Assembly: GCF_001751245.1 (NCBI RefSeq) | Contig: NZ_LJGU01000127.1 | Span: forward strand, 432,564 to 496,563 | Length of the DNA: 64,000 nucleotides | Direction: 5' to 3' | Source: Streptomyces oceani | Lineage (GTDB): Bacteria > Actinomycetota > Actinomycetes > Streptomycetales > Streptomycetaceae | In this document: one piece after another, positions 16,418-24,148 of the stretch | How positions within the stretch are numbered: the stretch's first letter is position 1 | Layout: every line of letters starts with the position of its first letter | Notes under the pieces: generated by a model | Seen by the model: only the letters and a program-made list of their open reading frames with translations | The model's database searches: none | Told to the model about the DNA's origin: nothing | Translations under genes and position numbers: made by a program

Positions 16418-17114
16418 GGTGTCTCGGCGCAGGGAGTCCTCTTGCGGAGGGAACGGCGGTTGACGGGTGAGGCGACATCGTAACGAGCGGGTACGGGATT
16501 CTTGGTTTCCAGCCCTCTACCCCAAGAATACGGCGACACTCCCCCTCTCCCGGAACTGTCGGGCAACGGCCACCGGGCGTGCGCTGACCCCGGAGCATGC
16601 CGGAACAGGACGCGTGGCGCAATCCACGGTCACGCTCCTTACACCCCGGCGGGCGCCCCGTAGGGGACACCCCAGGACGCCGGCATACACCCCATAACGG
16701 GAGGCTGCCGACGCATGGCCGGTGCTCAAGGGCCCCACCCGACCTGGGAGCGCGACCGGTCCCGTGCTGGCGGCTACCAGCCAGCTCAGCCCCTCGTTTT
16801 TCGGCCAACTTACGGGCCGCGCTAAGCGCCTGCTCGCACCCCGCGCACACCCCTCGTCACCAGGCAGGAAAGGAGTGAATCCGAGCGGCGCACCCTACGA
16901 AGGCGGGGTGTTCGGCGGACGCGCACTACACAACCGGGCCGCCGAGTGGAACGCTTCGTGATCGAATGCTTTACGCCAAGTTGCCTTGTCGACAAAACGT
17001 CGAGAGCCGAAGTTGTCACTGCGGCCTCGCCGGACCCAGTAGATTCGATCTTGGCTACCGCCGCCGGGGGAATAGTGCAGGACCGAAGGACGCGATTGAG
17101 GGGGCTTAGGTCCA
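16418..17114. promoter_or_regulatory. long adpA-usp intergenic control region
   Basis: No credible gene lies in these ~700 bases. The region separates divergent usp and adpA genes. Long untranslated upstream regions are usual for adpA, whose promoter integrates butyrolactone/ArpA-type and AdpA self-control. I could not identify a convincing ArpA box. The clearest element is the inverted repeat at 16498-16529, listed separately. GAGGGGG about 12 bases before the adpA ATG is its probable ribosome binding site. Confidence 0.5.
16498..16529. repeat. inverted repeat in the adpA-usp intergenic region
   Basis: ATTCTTGG (16498-16505) and CCAAGAAT (16522-16529) form a perfect 8-bp inverted repeat with a 16-base spacer. 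It lies 81 bases upstream of the usp start and is moderately A+T-rich against a G+C-rich background, so it looks more like an operator than a terminator. Confidence 0.5.
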
Positions 17115-18374
17115 ATGAGCCAGGACTCCACGAACGGTCCGGCGCCGACCACCCGCAAGTTGGCTGTGCGCCGCCGGCGCGAGATCGTCGCCGTGTTGCT
17201 GTTCAGTGGCGGACCCATCTTCGAGAGTTCCATACCGCTCTCCGTATTCGGCATCGACCGGCAGGACGCAGGTGTCCCCCGCTATCGCCTGCTGGTGTGC
17301 GCGGGAGAGGACGACCCGTTGCGCACCACCGGCGGTCTGGAGCTTTCCGCACCACACGGGCTGGAGGCGCTCTCCCGGGCCGGGACCGTGGTGGTGCCGG
17401 CCTGGCGCTCGATCACTCACGCGCCTCCACCGGCGGCCCTCGAGGCACTGCGTCGGGCGCACCAGGAGGGCGCTCGGATCATCGGCCTGTGCACCGGCTC
17501 GTTCGTGCTGGCCGCCGCCGGGCTACTGGACGGCCGTCCCGCCACCACGCACTGGATGTACGCTCCGACGCTTGCCAAGCGCTATCCGGCCGTACACGTG
17601 GACCCTCGCGAACTGTTCGTGGACGATGGTGACATCCTGACCTCCGCCGGCACCGCGGCCGGCATAGACCTGTGCCTGCACGTGGTGCGTACGGACCACG
17701 GCGCCGAGGCCGCGGGAGCGCTGGCGCGTCGGCTCGTGGTGCCGCCTCGGCGCACCCTGGAGCCCGCCCAGCCCCGTGGGCTGGACCGGTCCTTACCAGA
17801 GGAGATCGGCGCCGACCCGCTGGCCGAGGTGGTCGCGTGGGCCCTGGAGCACCTGCACGAACAGTTCGACGTGGAGACCCTGGCCGCCCGCGCCTACATG
17901 AGTCGTCGCACCTTCGACCGACGGTTCCGCTCGCTTACCGGCAGCGCCCCGCTGCAATGGCTGATCACCCAGCGGGTGTTGCAGGCTCAGCGGCTGCTGG
18001 AGACGTCCGACTACTCGGTGGACGAGGTGGCGGGTCGCTGCGGTTTCCGTTCCCCGGTGGCGCTACGGGGGCACTTCCGGCGGCAGTTGGGCGCCTCTCC
18101 GGCCGCGTACCGCAGCGCCTACCGCGCCCGGCGGCCGGACGACACCGGCGGGGACGCGGAGGCACGGATTCCGGAGGCCCGCAAAGCCGCCGCCGCGGCG
18201 GCCGCGGCGGCCGAGCGGGAAGGCACCCCGGAAGCACCGCCAGCCGGGGACGAGTCGCCGGACGGGGTCACCGGAGCGGTGGAGCGGCCAGCGGCGGGCG
18301 GACTCGCGGAACCAGACCCCTGGAGCCCCCGCCTGCCTCAGCAGCGCGGACGCGGCTGGCGGGCGTCGCCCTGA
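17115..18374 (+). CDS. adpA: AdpA, pleiotropic AraC-type regulator of development and antibiotics
   Basis: AdpA (419 residues) is the central activator of morphological development and secondary metabolism in Streptomyces. The N-terminal ThiJ/PfpI-like dimerisation domain (about 20-200) contains REIVAVLLFSGGPIFESSIPLSVFGIDRQDAGVPRYRLLVCAGE and LCTGSFVLAAAGLLDG; the C-terminal AraC/XylS DNA-binding domain (about 235-335) contains ARAYMSRRTFDRRFRSLTGSAPLQWL and AGRCGFRSPVALRGHFRRQLGASPAAYR. Codon 227 (17793-17795) is TTA, in the linker between the domains exactly where it is found in other streptomycetes, so translation should depend on the bldA tRNA. A long Ala/Glu-rich tail makes it slightly longer than the usual ~400 residues. 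ornA and tRNA-His follow in the conserved order. Confidence 0.97.
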   Translation: MSQDSTNGPAPTTRKLAVRRRREIVAVLLFSGGPIFESSIPLSVFGIDRQDAGVPRYRLLVCAGEDDPLRTTGGLELSAPHGLEALSRAGTVVVPAWRSITHAPPPAALEALRRAHQEGARIIGLCTGSFVLAAAGLLDGRPATTHWMYAPTLAKRYPAVHVDPRELFVDDGDILTSAGTAAGIDLCLHVVRTDHGAEAAGALARRLVVPPRRTLEPAQPRGLDRSLPEEIGADPLAEVVAWALEHLHEQFDVETLAARAYMSRRTFDRRFRSLTGSAPLQWLITQRVLQAQRLLETSDYSVDEVAGRCGFRSPVALRGHFRRQLGASPAAYRSAYRARRPDDTGGDAEARIPEARKAAAAAAAAAEREGTPEAPPAGDESPDGVTGAVERPAAGGLAEPDPWSPRLPQQRGRGWRASP

Positions 18375-18611
18375 GATCCGGTCGTCCGGACGCCCCGATC
18401 GTCCGGACACCCGCGGGAGCGCGGCGCCGCCGCACGACCGGACCGACTCGACGGGGCGCCGGGGCACTTCGGGGCGGCTTCCGGGGTGTCCTGGGAGTCC
18501 CGATGTCCAGGGGCCTCGGTGGCCGTGCGATCCGGCGAGTTCGGGGCCATGCCGGCTGCCCACACGGTGCCGTGGCCGGACCGCACGGGTTCCACCGCGG
18601 GCGGAGCGACG

Positions 18612-18617
18612 TAGGGT
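18612..18617 (+). promoter_or_regulatory. -10 box of a probable leaderless ornA promoter
   Basis: TAGGGT (TAnnnT) is placed exactly 7 bases before the ornA ATG, and no ribosome binding site is present. This geometry predicts that transcription starts at the ATG itself. Confidence 0.45.
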
Positions 18618-18624
18618 AAAAGGC

Positions 18625-19278
18625 ATGAACGATCGCATGGTGTGGATCGACTGCGAGATGACCGGGCTCTCGCTGTCGGACGACGCGCTCATCGAGGTGG
18701 CCGCCCTGGTCACCGACTCTGACCTGAACGTACTGGGCGAGGGCGTGGATCTGGTGATCCGCCCGCCGGACACGGCGCTGGCCGCGATGCCCGAGGTGGT
18801 GCGTACGATGCACACGGCCTCCGGCCTGCTCGACGAGCTCGCCCAGGGCACCACCCTGGAGGACGCCGAGGAGCAGGTGTTGTCGTACGTCCGCACGCAC
18901 GCCCCCGAGGTGGGCCGTGCCCCGCTGTGTGGGAACTCCGTCGGGACGGACCGGGGTTTCCTGGCCCGGGACATGCCGACCCTGGAGACCCACCTGCACT
19001 ACCGCATAGTGGACGTCTCCTCGGTGAAGGAGCTGGCCCGCCGCTGGTATCCGCGCGCGTACTTCAACAGCCCGGAGAAGCACGGCAACCACCGGGCGCT
19101 CGCGGACATCCGCGACTCCATCGCCGAGTTGCGCTACTACCGGGACGCCGTTTTCGTACCTCTGCCGGGACCCACCTCCGAGGAGGCGAAGCGGATCGCG
19201 GCCCAGCACGTCGCAGGGGCCGGCCAGCATGAGCCCGACGAGCGAGAGTCCACCAAACCGGAATCGCCCGCGCGCTGA
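18625..19278 (+). CDS. orn: oligoribonuclease
   Basis: This 217-residue 3'-to-5' exonuclease degrades 2-5 nt RNAs and linear di-nucleotides such as pGpG from c-di-GMP. DEDDh active-site residues are visible: Asp and Glu in WIDCEMTGL (residues 9 and 11), the Asp after NSVGTDRGFLARDMP, and the His/Asp pair in NHRALADIRDSI. It is slightly longer than the ~200-residue family because of a charged tail. The Streptomyces homologue (OrnA) is required for normal growth and sporulation and lies just after adpA, as here. The tRNA-His gene follows. Confidence 0.96.
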   Translation: MNDRMVWIDCEMTGLSLSDDALIEVAALVTDSDLNVLGEGVDLVIRPPDTALAAMPEVVRTMHTASGLLDELAQGTTLEDAEEQVLSYVRTHAPEVGRAPLCGNSVGTDRGFLARDMPTLETHLHYRIVDVSSVKELARRWYPRAYFNSPEKHGNHRALADIRDSIAELRYYRDAVFVPLPGPTSEEAKRIAAQHVAGAGQHEPDERESTKPESPAR

Positions 19279-19391
19279 CAGCCAGCGGACGCGCCCGGCG
19301 TGCGCGGCTCCATGGCCCGCGTAAACCCGTGCGCGAGCACCTCCGGCGAACCTGTACACTCTTTCTCAGCCGGACGGAAAGCGCCGGTCGT

Positions 19392-19465
19392 GGTGGATGT
19401 AGCTCAGTTGGTAGAGCACCTGGTTGTGGTCCAGGAAGTCGCGGGTTCAAGTCCCGTCATTCACC
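19392..19465 (+). tRNA. tRNA-His (anticodon GTG)
   Basis: The sequence folds into a cloverleaf: acceptor GTGGATG/CATTCAC (one G-U pair), D arm GCTC..GAGC, anticodon stem CCTGG/CCAGG with loop TTGTGGT (anticodon GTG at 19426-19428), and T arm CGGGT-TCAAGTC-CCG type. The extra 5' G (19392) that marks tRNA-His is encoded and pairs with C73 (19465). The CCA end is not encoded. It follows ornA as in other streptomycetes. Confidence 0.95.
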
Positions 19466-19472
19466 CTGCGCA

Positions 19473-19514
19473 AAGAGGCCCGTGACCTGCGGAAACGCGA
19501 GTCACGGGCCTCTT
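19473..19514 (+). terminator. strong terminator after tRNA-His
   Basis: A perfect 14-bp inverted repeat, AAGAGGCCCGTGAC and GTCACGGGCCTCTT, with a 14-base loop starts 8 bases after the tRNA. The stem begins with A and ends with T residues, giving a short U-run. Confidence 0.85.
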
Positions 19515-19596
19515 GCGGTGGCTGAAGCGAGAGTGCCTGCCCTCCGCGGTGCTACCGCACCACCCAAGGCATGAGCTGCCTGCACGGATGTTGACC

Positions 19597-19806
19597 TCAG
19601 CATGTATAGGTGCTCTCCACCGGCTCAGCTGACAAAGACCTCGACTGATGGAACCGCGAGAACGCCGTCCGACGCTCGCCGGTCCACCCAGCGGGCCCGG
19701 CCACCGTGGGCATCACCTCATCCGGCTCCGCCTCGGCCACGGCCACATCCAGCAGGTCCTGAAGCAGACCCTCATCGAGCCGCCGCGGAGTGACGTCAGA
19801 GCGCAT
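19597..19806 (-). pseudogene. truncated N-terminal fragment of a GNAT acetyltransferase
   Basis: The 69-codon reading frame (VTPRRLDEGLLQDLLDVAVAEAEPDEVMPTVAGPAGWTGERR...) matches the opening of streptomycete GNAT proteins, which typically have 'D.EEVMP.V.GP.GWT..R...F' there. It then stops after a few unrelated residues, so the acetyl-CoA-binding part is missing. No frame continues the fold downstream. It lies in the gene-poor stretch behind tRNA-His together with the remnant at 19893-20225. Confidence 0.55.
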
Positions 19807-19892
19807 GCCGGCATCCTGCCGTCCCGACTGAGTGGCGTACCAACGGCTTTCGGCGATGGCGCCGAACGGGACTGTGAAGCGCATGCCGCTGT

Positions 19893-20225
19893 CTCACCCT
19901 CGGTGGTGGCGCAGGGTCGTGGGGTGGGTCCACCCCCGACGACCGTTGACCAAGGTGTGTGTTCAACCAGAGTCCGGCCGACGCCTTGCCTGTGAGGGAC
20001 AGGGTTGACCAGCGACCTCCTGGACGTAGCAGATGTGCCCGTCATCGGAGACGGTCCGGGCCACTCCGAGGAGTGTTCCCGAACTGTCTCGTGCGGTGAT
20101 GACGAGGTGGGAGTTCCGCGGACCGTGGCGAGGAGAACGTCCTCTTCCGTGATGAACACGCCGAACTCCCCGGGTGGCGCTGCTTCTCGTAGCCGAGTTC
20201 TCCTCGCATCCGACGTCACGGTCAT
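19893..20225 (-). pseudogene. frameshifted GNAT acetyltransferase remnant
   Basis: Pieces of a GNAT enzyme are spread over two frames. The first frame gives an N-terminal strand/helix start (REAAPPGEFGVFITEEDV); the next gives a typical beta-strand pair (HLVITARDSSGTLLGVARTVSDDGHICYVQEV); the first frame then resumes with the acetyl-CoA loop NPVPHRQGVGRTLVEH (Q/RxxGxG/A). No single frame encodes the whole fold and the C-terminal part is unrecognisable. I read this as a decayed gene with at least two small indels rather than an active one. Confidence 0.6.
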
Positions 20226-20346
20226 CAGTCACGTCAAGATCGGCGACCGTCGGCTCGGCGAGCCTGGGCGGGTGCTCCGGTTCGTGCTCGGGTGCTGGCG
20301 AGGCGCTGAGTCGGTGCCGGAGCCGCGCAGTTGGCGAGACGGACCG

Positions 20347-21150
20347 TCATGTCGCCGGTGGGTCCGCGGGACGAACGTCTCCAGCGGGGCCTCGCTGGAC
20401 TCGGGTGCGTTCGAGGTGGGTCCAGCCGGCCCAGCCGCGTTCGTTCAGCAGCTCTTGCAGGCGGTCGGTGACGGACGCGAAATGATCGGCGAAGGAGTCG
20501 AGCAGACCCACGATGGTCCGCTCGGCCAGCTCGTCGGGTTGCGGGCGAGTTGCCCATTCCTCGGTCAACTCGACAAGCAGGTCGGCGGCCTCATGGAGAC
20601 GGGGATCGTCGGTGGCCATCTCCGCCGGGTCCAGAAGCTGGTAGAGCCTGACCATGCGCGGGTCGTCGAACTGTCGGCGTTTGTCGGCCATCCAGGCCGC
20701 CATCCGCTCGGGCCACTGCGCCGCGATGAGAATCCAGGCGTCCCGCTCCACCTCGATCACCTCCTCGCAGACACCGACATCACGGAGCATCCCGAGGTAC
20801 GCGACCGCTTCCTCAGGGAGCGCGAGACTGTCTCCGGCCGCCAGCTCCGCGATCTCCTCACGGTGCCGCTGAAGGCGCCTGATCTCCGAACCCAGCCGCC
20901 TGTCGATCTCCCTTACCGCCTCGCCGAACTTCTCCGGCGAAGCGTCGAGCAGCTCCGGCACCTGCGCCAGCGGGACGCCGGCATTGGCCAGCGTGCGTAT
21001 TCTGATCAGCTCCACGACGGCCTGGGCGTCGTAGCTCCGGTAACCCGAGCGGTCGCGTTCGGGTTCGGGCAACAGCCCCACCTGGTGGTAGTGACGTACC
21101 GCCCGAACCGTGACGCCGGCGTAGGACGCCAGTTGGCTGATCGTCAGCAT
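20347..21150 (-). CDS. MerR-family transcriptional regulator
   Basis: This 267-residue regulator has an N-terminal winged helix of the MerR class (MLTISQLASYAGVTVRAVRHYHQVGLLPEPERDRSGYRSYD), a helical linker, and a larger-than-usual C-terminal domain (about 80-265) rich in Glu and Trp that probably binds a ligand. It has none of the metal-binding cysteines of MerR proper. The start is the ATG at 21150. It lies 5 bases after the ABC permease gene, so ATPase-permease-regulator form one operon, and it probably controls the exporter promoter at 23034-23056. Confidence 0.9.
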   Translation of the reverse strand: MLTISQLASYAGVTVRAVRHYHQVGLLPEPERDRSGYRSYDAQAVVELIRIRTLANAGVPLAQVPELLDASPEKFGEAVREIDRRLGSEIRRLQRHREEIAELAAGDSLALPEEAVAYLGMLRDVGVCEEVIEVERDAWILIAAQWPERMAAWMADKRRQFDDPRMVRLYQLLDPAEMATDDPRLHEAADLLVELTEEWATRPQPDELAERTIVGLLDSFADHFASVTDRLQELLNERGWAGWTHLERTRVQRGPAGDVRPADPPAT

Positions 21151-21155
21151 GGGAC

Positions 21156-21989
21156 TCAGTGTGCCCGGACCTTCGCGTACAGTCGACGCGACCAGAGGAA
21201 GCAGAGCGCCGTGATCAGGGCGCACCATCCGAAGGCCAGCCAGGCGTCCGTACCAGCCGTTGCGCCGGACGTCCAGGCGCGCAGGGTGTTGATCACCGAG
21301 GTGCACGGCTGATATTCAGCGAACCAACGGATCGTGGTGGGCAGCGAGTCGGCGGGCACGAAACCGCTGGAGAGGAACGGAAGGAACAACAGCGGCATCG
21401 GGGTGTTGCTCGCCGTCTCGGCGTTGGGCGCGGACAGGCCGAGCGCGACGGTGAACCAGGTCAGGGCGAGCGTCATCAACAGCACCAGGCCGGTCACGCC
21501 CAGCCAGGCGAGGATCGAGCCGTCGCTGCGGTACCCGAACAGGACCGCCACCGCGAGCACGACGACCTGGGCGAGCACGGTCAGGATGACGGCTCCGAAC
21601 ACCCGTCCGGTGAGCACCGCCGAGGGGGCGATCGCCATCGTACGGAACCGGTCGACGATCCCCTTCTCCATGTCGAGGGCGATCATGTACGCGGTGTTGA
21701 GCGCGATCGAGGCAACGGTGATGATCATTATCGCTGGCAGGATGAAGACCAGGTAGTCCGCGCGTCCGCCGCCGCCGGGGAGCCCGGCTCCCATCGTCGC
21801 TCCGAAGACGTGGACGAACAGGAACAGGAAAATCAGCGGCTGGCCGATCAGCATCAGTGTCAATGACTTGTAGCGGACCATCTGCAGCAGGGTGCGACGT
21901 AGCATCGTCCAGCTGTCCCGCAGCGGGTGGGCGCCTCGCCTGACCGGGGCGGAAGCGGAGTCGGCGGTGGGGGCGGTCGTGGCGCTCAT
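21156..21989 (-). CDS. ABC-2 type exporter permease (DrrB-like)
   Basis: This 277-residue membrane protein has about six hydrophobic segments: LTLMLIGQPLIFLFLFVHVF, DYLVFILPAIMIITVASIAL, FGAVILTVLAQVVVLAVAVLF, LGVTGLVLLMTLALTWFTVAL, the region around PMPLLFLPFLSSGFVP, and WCALITALCFLW. The ABC-2 signature around TASNTPMPLLFLPFLSSGFVP and the overall size match daunorubicin-resistance permease DrrB. Its ATG overlaps the ATPase stop by 4 bases (translational coupling). It probably exports a hydrophobic compound. Confidence 0.92.
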   Translation of the reverse strand: MSATTAPTADSASAPVRRGAHPLRDSWTMLRRTLLQMVRYKSLTLMLIGQPLIFLFLFVHVFGATMGAGLPGGGGRADYLVFILPAIMIITVASIALNTAYMIALDMEKGIVDRFRTMAIAPSAVLTGRVFGAVILTVLAQVVVLAVAVLFGYRSDGSILAWLGVTGLVLLMTLALTWFTVALGLSAPNAETASNTPMPLLFLPFLSSGFVPADSLPTTIRWFAEYQPCTSVINTLRAWTSGATAGTDAWLAFGWCALITALCFLWSRRLYAKVRAH

Positions 21990-23017
21990 CGGGCGGCCTC
22001 GTTCCCCGTGCTCGCGTGCGCCCCACGGGCCGGGGCTGGGCTTGCGGGGGTCGCCGGCGCGGGCTCGGCTTTCCGGGCGGCGTGGCCGGTCAGGGCCAGG
22101 AAGACGTCGTCGAGGTCGGGGGTGTGGACCTCCAGGCCCGTGACCGCGTCATCGTCGAGACGGCCCATCAGCCGCCGCAAGGAGGAGAGACTGCCGTCGT
22201 GCGGGACACTGAGCGTCAGCCTCTCCTCGTGAGCGGTGGCCTCCTCGATGCTGCCCGCCGCCGCGGCGAGCTCGCCCGGGTCGTCGTACGCCACCTCGAT
22301 CCGCCCTCCGGGCAACCGGCCCTTCAACTCGGTGGAGGTGCCTTCGGCGACCAGTCCACCGTCGTCGAGCACGCCGACGCGGTCGGCCAGTTCGTCGGCC
22401 TCGTCGAGATACTGAGTGGTGAGGAAGACGGTCACCCCTTCGTCGACCAGCTCCCGCACGATGTTCCACAACTCCCGGCGGCTACGCGGGTCGAGGCCGG
22501 TGGTCGGCTCGTCCAGGAAGATCAGCTCGGGCGAGCCGACCAGCGTCATGGCAAGGTCGAGACGACGCTTCATGCCGCCGGAGTAGGTCTGGGCGCCACG
22601 GTCGCCCGCCGCGACCAGGTCGAAGCGCTCAAGGAGCTCCTGGGCACGTGCGCCGCCCCGCTCGCGCGGCAGATGGTGGAGGTCGGCCATCAGTCGGAGG
22701 TTCTCCCGACCGGTGAGCAGCTCGTCCACCGCCGAGAACTGGCCGGTCACGCCGATGTCGCGACGAACGCCGCCGGGATCGCGTCCCACGTCGTGGCCGA
22801 GGACCGTTGCCGTTCCCGTGTCGGCGGTGATCAGCGTCGTCAGGATGCGCACGACGGTGGTCTTTCCGGCGCCGTTGGGACCCAGGAGGGCGTAGACGGT
22901 CCCGGGCGGGACAGTGAGGTCGATGCTCCTCAGCACCGTGTTGTGGTCGAACGATTTGCCGAGCCCGGCGACCTGGATCGCCGGCTCGCACGGGGGCGTG
23001 GACGTGGTAGCTGTCAT
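21986..23017 (-). CDS. ABC exporter ATP-binding protein (DrrA-like)
   Basis: This 343-residue ATPase contains Walker A LLGPNGAGKTT (about residue 50), the Q-loop VTGQFSAVDELLTGRENL, signature QTYSGGMKRRLDLA, Walker B ELIFLDEPTTGLDP and the H-loop-region sequence VFLTTQYLDEADELADR. The C-terminal extension (about 240-315) with LEVHTPDLDDVFLALTGH is typical of the drug-resistance DrrA subfamily. The ATG at 23017 is preferred over upstream codons because an operator/promoter lies directly before it and would give a leaderless transcript. It pairs with the permease encoded downstream. Confidence 0.93.
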   Translation of the reverse strand: MTATTSTPPCEPAIQVAGLGKSFDHNTVLRSIDLTVPPGTVYALLGPNGAGKTTVVRILTTLITADTGTATVLGHDVGRDPGGVRRDIGVTGQFSAVDELLTGRENLRLMADLHHLPRERGGARAQELLERFDLVAAGDRGAQTYSGGMKRRLDLAMTLVGSPELIFLDEPTTGLDPRSRRELWNIVRELVDEGVTVFLTTQYLDEADELADRVGVLDDGGLVAEGTSTELKGRLPGGRIEVAYDDPGELAAAAGSIEEATAHEERLTLSVPHDGSLSSLRRLMGRLDDDAVTGLEVHTPDLDDVFLALTGHAARKAEPAPATPASPAPARGAHASTGNEAAR

Positions 23018-23033
23018 GACGACAGCGTGCGAG

Positions 23034-23056
23034 GTTGACGCTGGGTCAACGTCAAG
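23034..23056 (-). promoter_or_regulatory. MerR-type operator and promoter of the ABC operon
   Basis: TTGACG and CGTCAA (23035-23040 / 23050-23055) form an inverted repeat, and a second overlapping pair TTGAC/GTCAA exists (23035-23049). On the minus strand TTGACG at 23055-23050 makes a good -35; a weak -10 (CACGCT) 20 bases further would place the start at about the ATG at 23017. Over-long spacers with a dyad between -35 and -10 are the hallmark of MerR-regulated promoters. Confidence 0.5.
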
Positions 23057-23209
23057 CGATTCTCTCGAACACACATATCGGGCCGGGTTCTCGAGGCGAC
23101 GCGGCGCTTTCCGTGTGGCAGACGGCGTCTCTCCGTGCGTTCCCTCGCGACCTCAGTCCGCCATGCACCGGCCACCCTCACCAGCAGCATCATGCCGTAG
23201 AACTCCAGG

Positions 23210-24049
23210 TCAGCTGCGACCTGTCCCGGACGTTCGCTGTGCGGACCGCACCTTGCCGTCCATGAACCGTCGAAGCAGCGGACCCATGGCACCGCCCCAC
23301 GTCGCGAGAATTCGACTGGTGTTGTCCAGGAAGACCAACGGTCTGCCCCGGTCGAGGCCGCGCATCACTCCATCGGCGACCGCCTGCGGCTTCAGCGGCT
23401 TGATCGCCCCTGTGATCGCCGACGTCTCAACGGGCTTCCAGCTGTTCTCCTCCGCGAGCTGCGGTGTGTCCACATCCGGCGGGAAAACTCCTGTCACCTG
23501 GACACCGTGCGGCGCCAGTTCCATTCGCAATGCCTCCGTGAACCCACGTACGGCGAACTTGGCCGAGCCGTACGCCGTGTAGCCGAACACTCCGGCGAGG
23601 CCCGCGGTCGAGGCGATGGTGACAATGGTCCCGCGGCCTCGTTCCACCATTCCGGGTGCCACCGCACGAACCGCCCACAACGTCCCGAAGTAGTCGACGT
23701 CCATCATCGAGCGGAAAACATCATCGGTCAGTTCCAGAAAGCGACCCGGACGCGCCTGACCAGCCGAACTCACAAGGAGCTGGCATGGCCCCGCCTGGGC
23801 CTCGAGATCCTTGACGGCTTGTGCCACATCCTCAGTGACCGTCACGTCCACCGCGCGGAAGTGGACTTCACCGCCAGCCGCCCGCAACTCCTCAGCCGCC
23901 GCGGACAACCGTTCCTCGCCGCGCGCGAGAAGCGAGACCACGGCGCCCCTTGAGATGCATTTCTGGGCGATCGCAAAACCGATTCCGCTGGAGCCTCCGG
24001 TAACGATCACGTGGTCACCGCCCTGCACACAGCCTTGCTTGCGCGCCAT
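23210..24049 (-). CDS. short-chain dehydrogenase of the 3-ketosphinganine reductase (KDSR) type
   Basis: This 279-residue SDR has a TGGSSGIG cofactor loop (about 17-24), the SSAG motif (94-97), and an intact catalytic set: Ser147, Tyr160 and Lys164 in GYTAYGSAKFA. The substrate loop FPPDVDTPQLAEENSWKPVET closely resembles eukaryotic 3-ketodihydrosphingosine reductase (PPDTDTP..EEN..KP.ET), which reduces a 2-amino-3-ketone to the 3-alcohol. The start at 24049 has GGAG before it. It follows the LuxR-type gene by 99 bases and is probably co-transcribed with it. Together with the alpha-oxoamine synthase at 37822-39036 it forms a sphingoid-like enzyme pair. An ordinary SDR tailoring role cannot be excluded. 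Confidence 0.85.
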   Translation of the reverse strand: MARKQGCVQGGDHVIVTGGSSGIGFAIAQKCISRGAVVSLLARGEERLSAAAEELRAAGGEVHFRAVDVTVTEDVAQAVKDLEAQAGPCQLLVSSAGQARPGRFLELTDDVFRSMMDVDYFGTLWAVRAVAPGMVERGRGTIVTIASTAGLAGVFGYTAYGSAKFAVRGFTEALRMELAPHGVQVTGVFPPDVDTPQLAEENSWKPVETSAITGAIKPLKPQAVADGVMRGLDRGRPLVFLDNTSRILATWGGAMGPLLRRFMDGKVRSAQRTSGTGRS

Positions 24050-24148
24050 ATCCACTCCTCTCCTCACGATGTGTTCGGGGACCTGTCCGTACGGAACCAG
24101 CGAGCGGACGAACTAACATCAGCGCATCCTCTCCCGGGGTCGCCAGCG

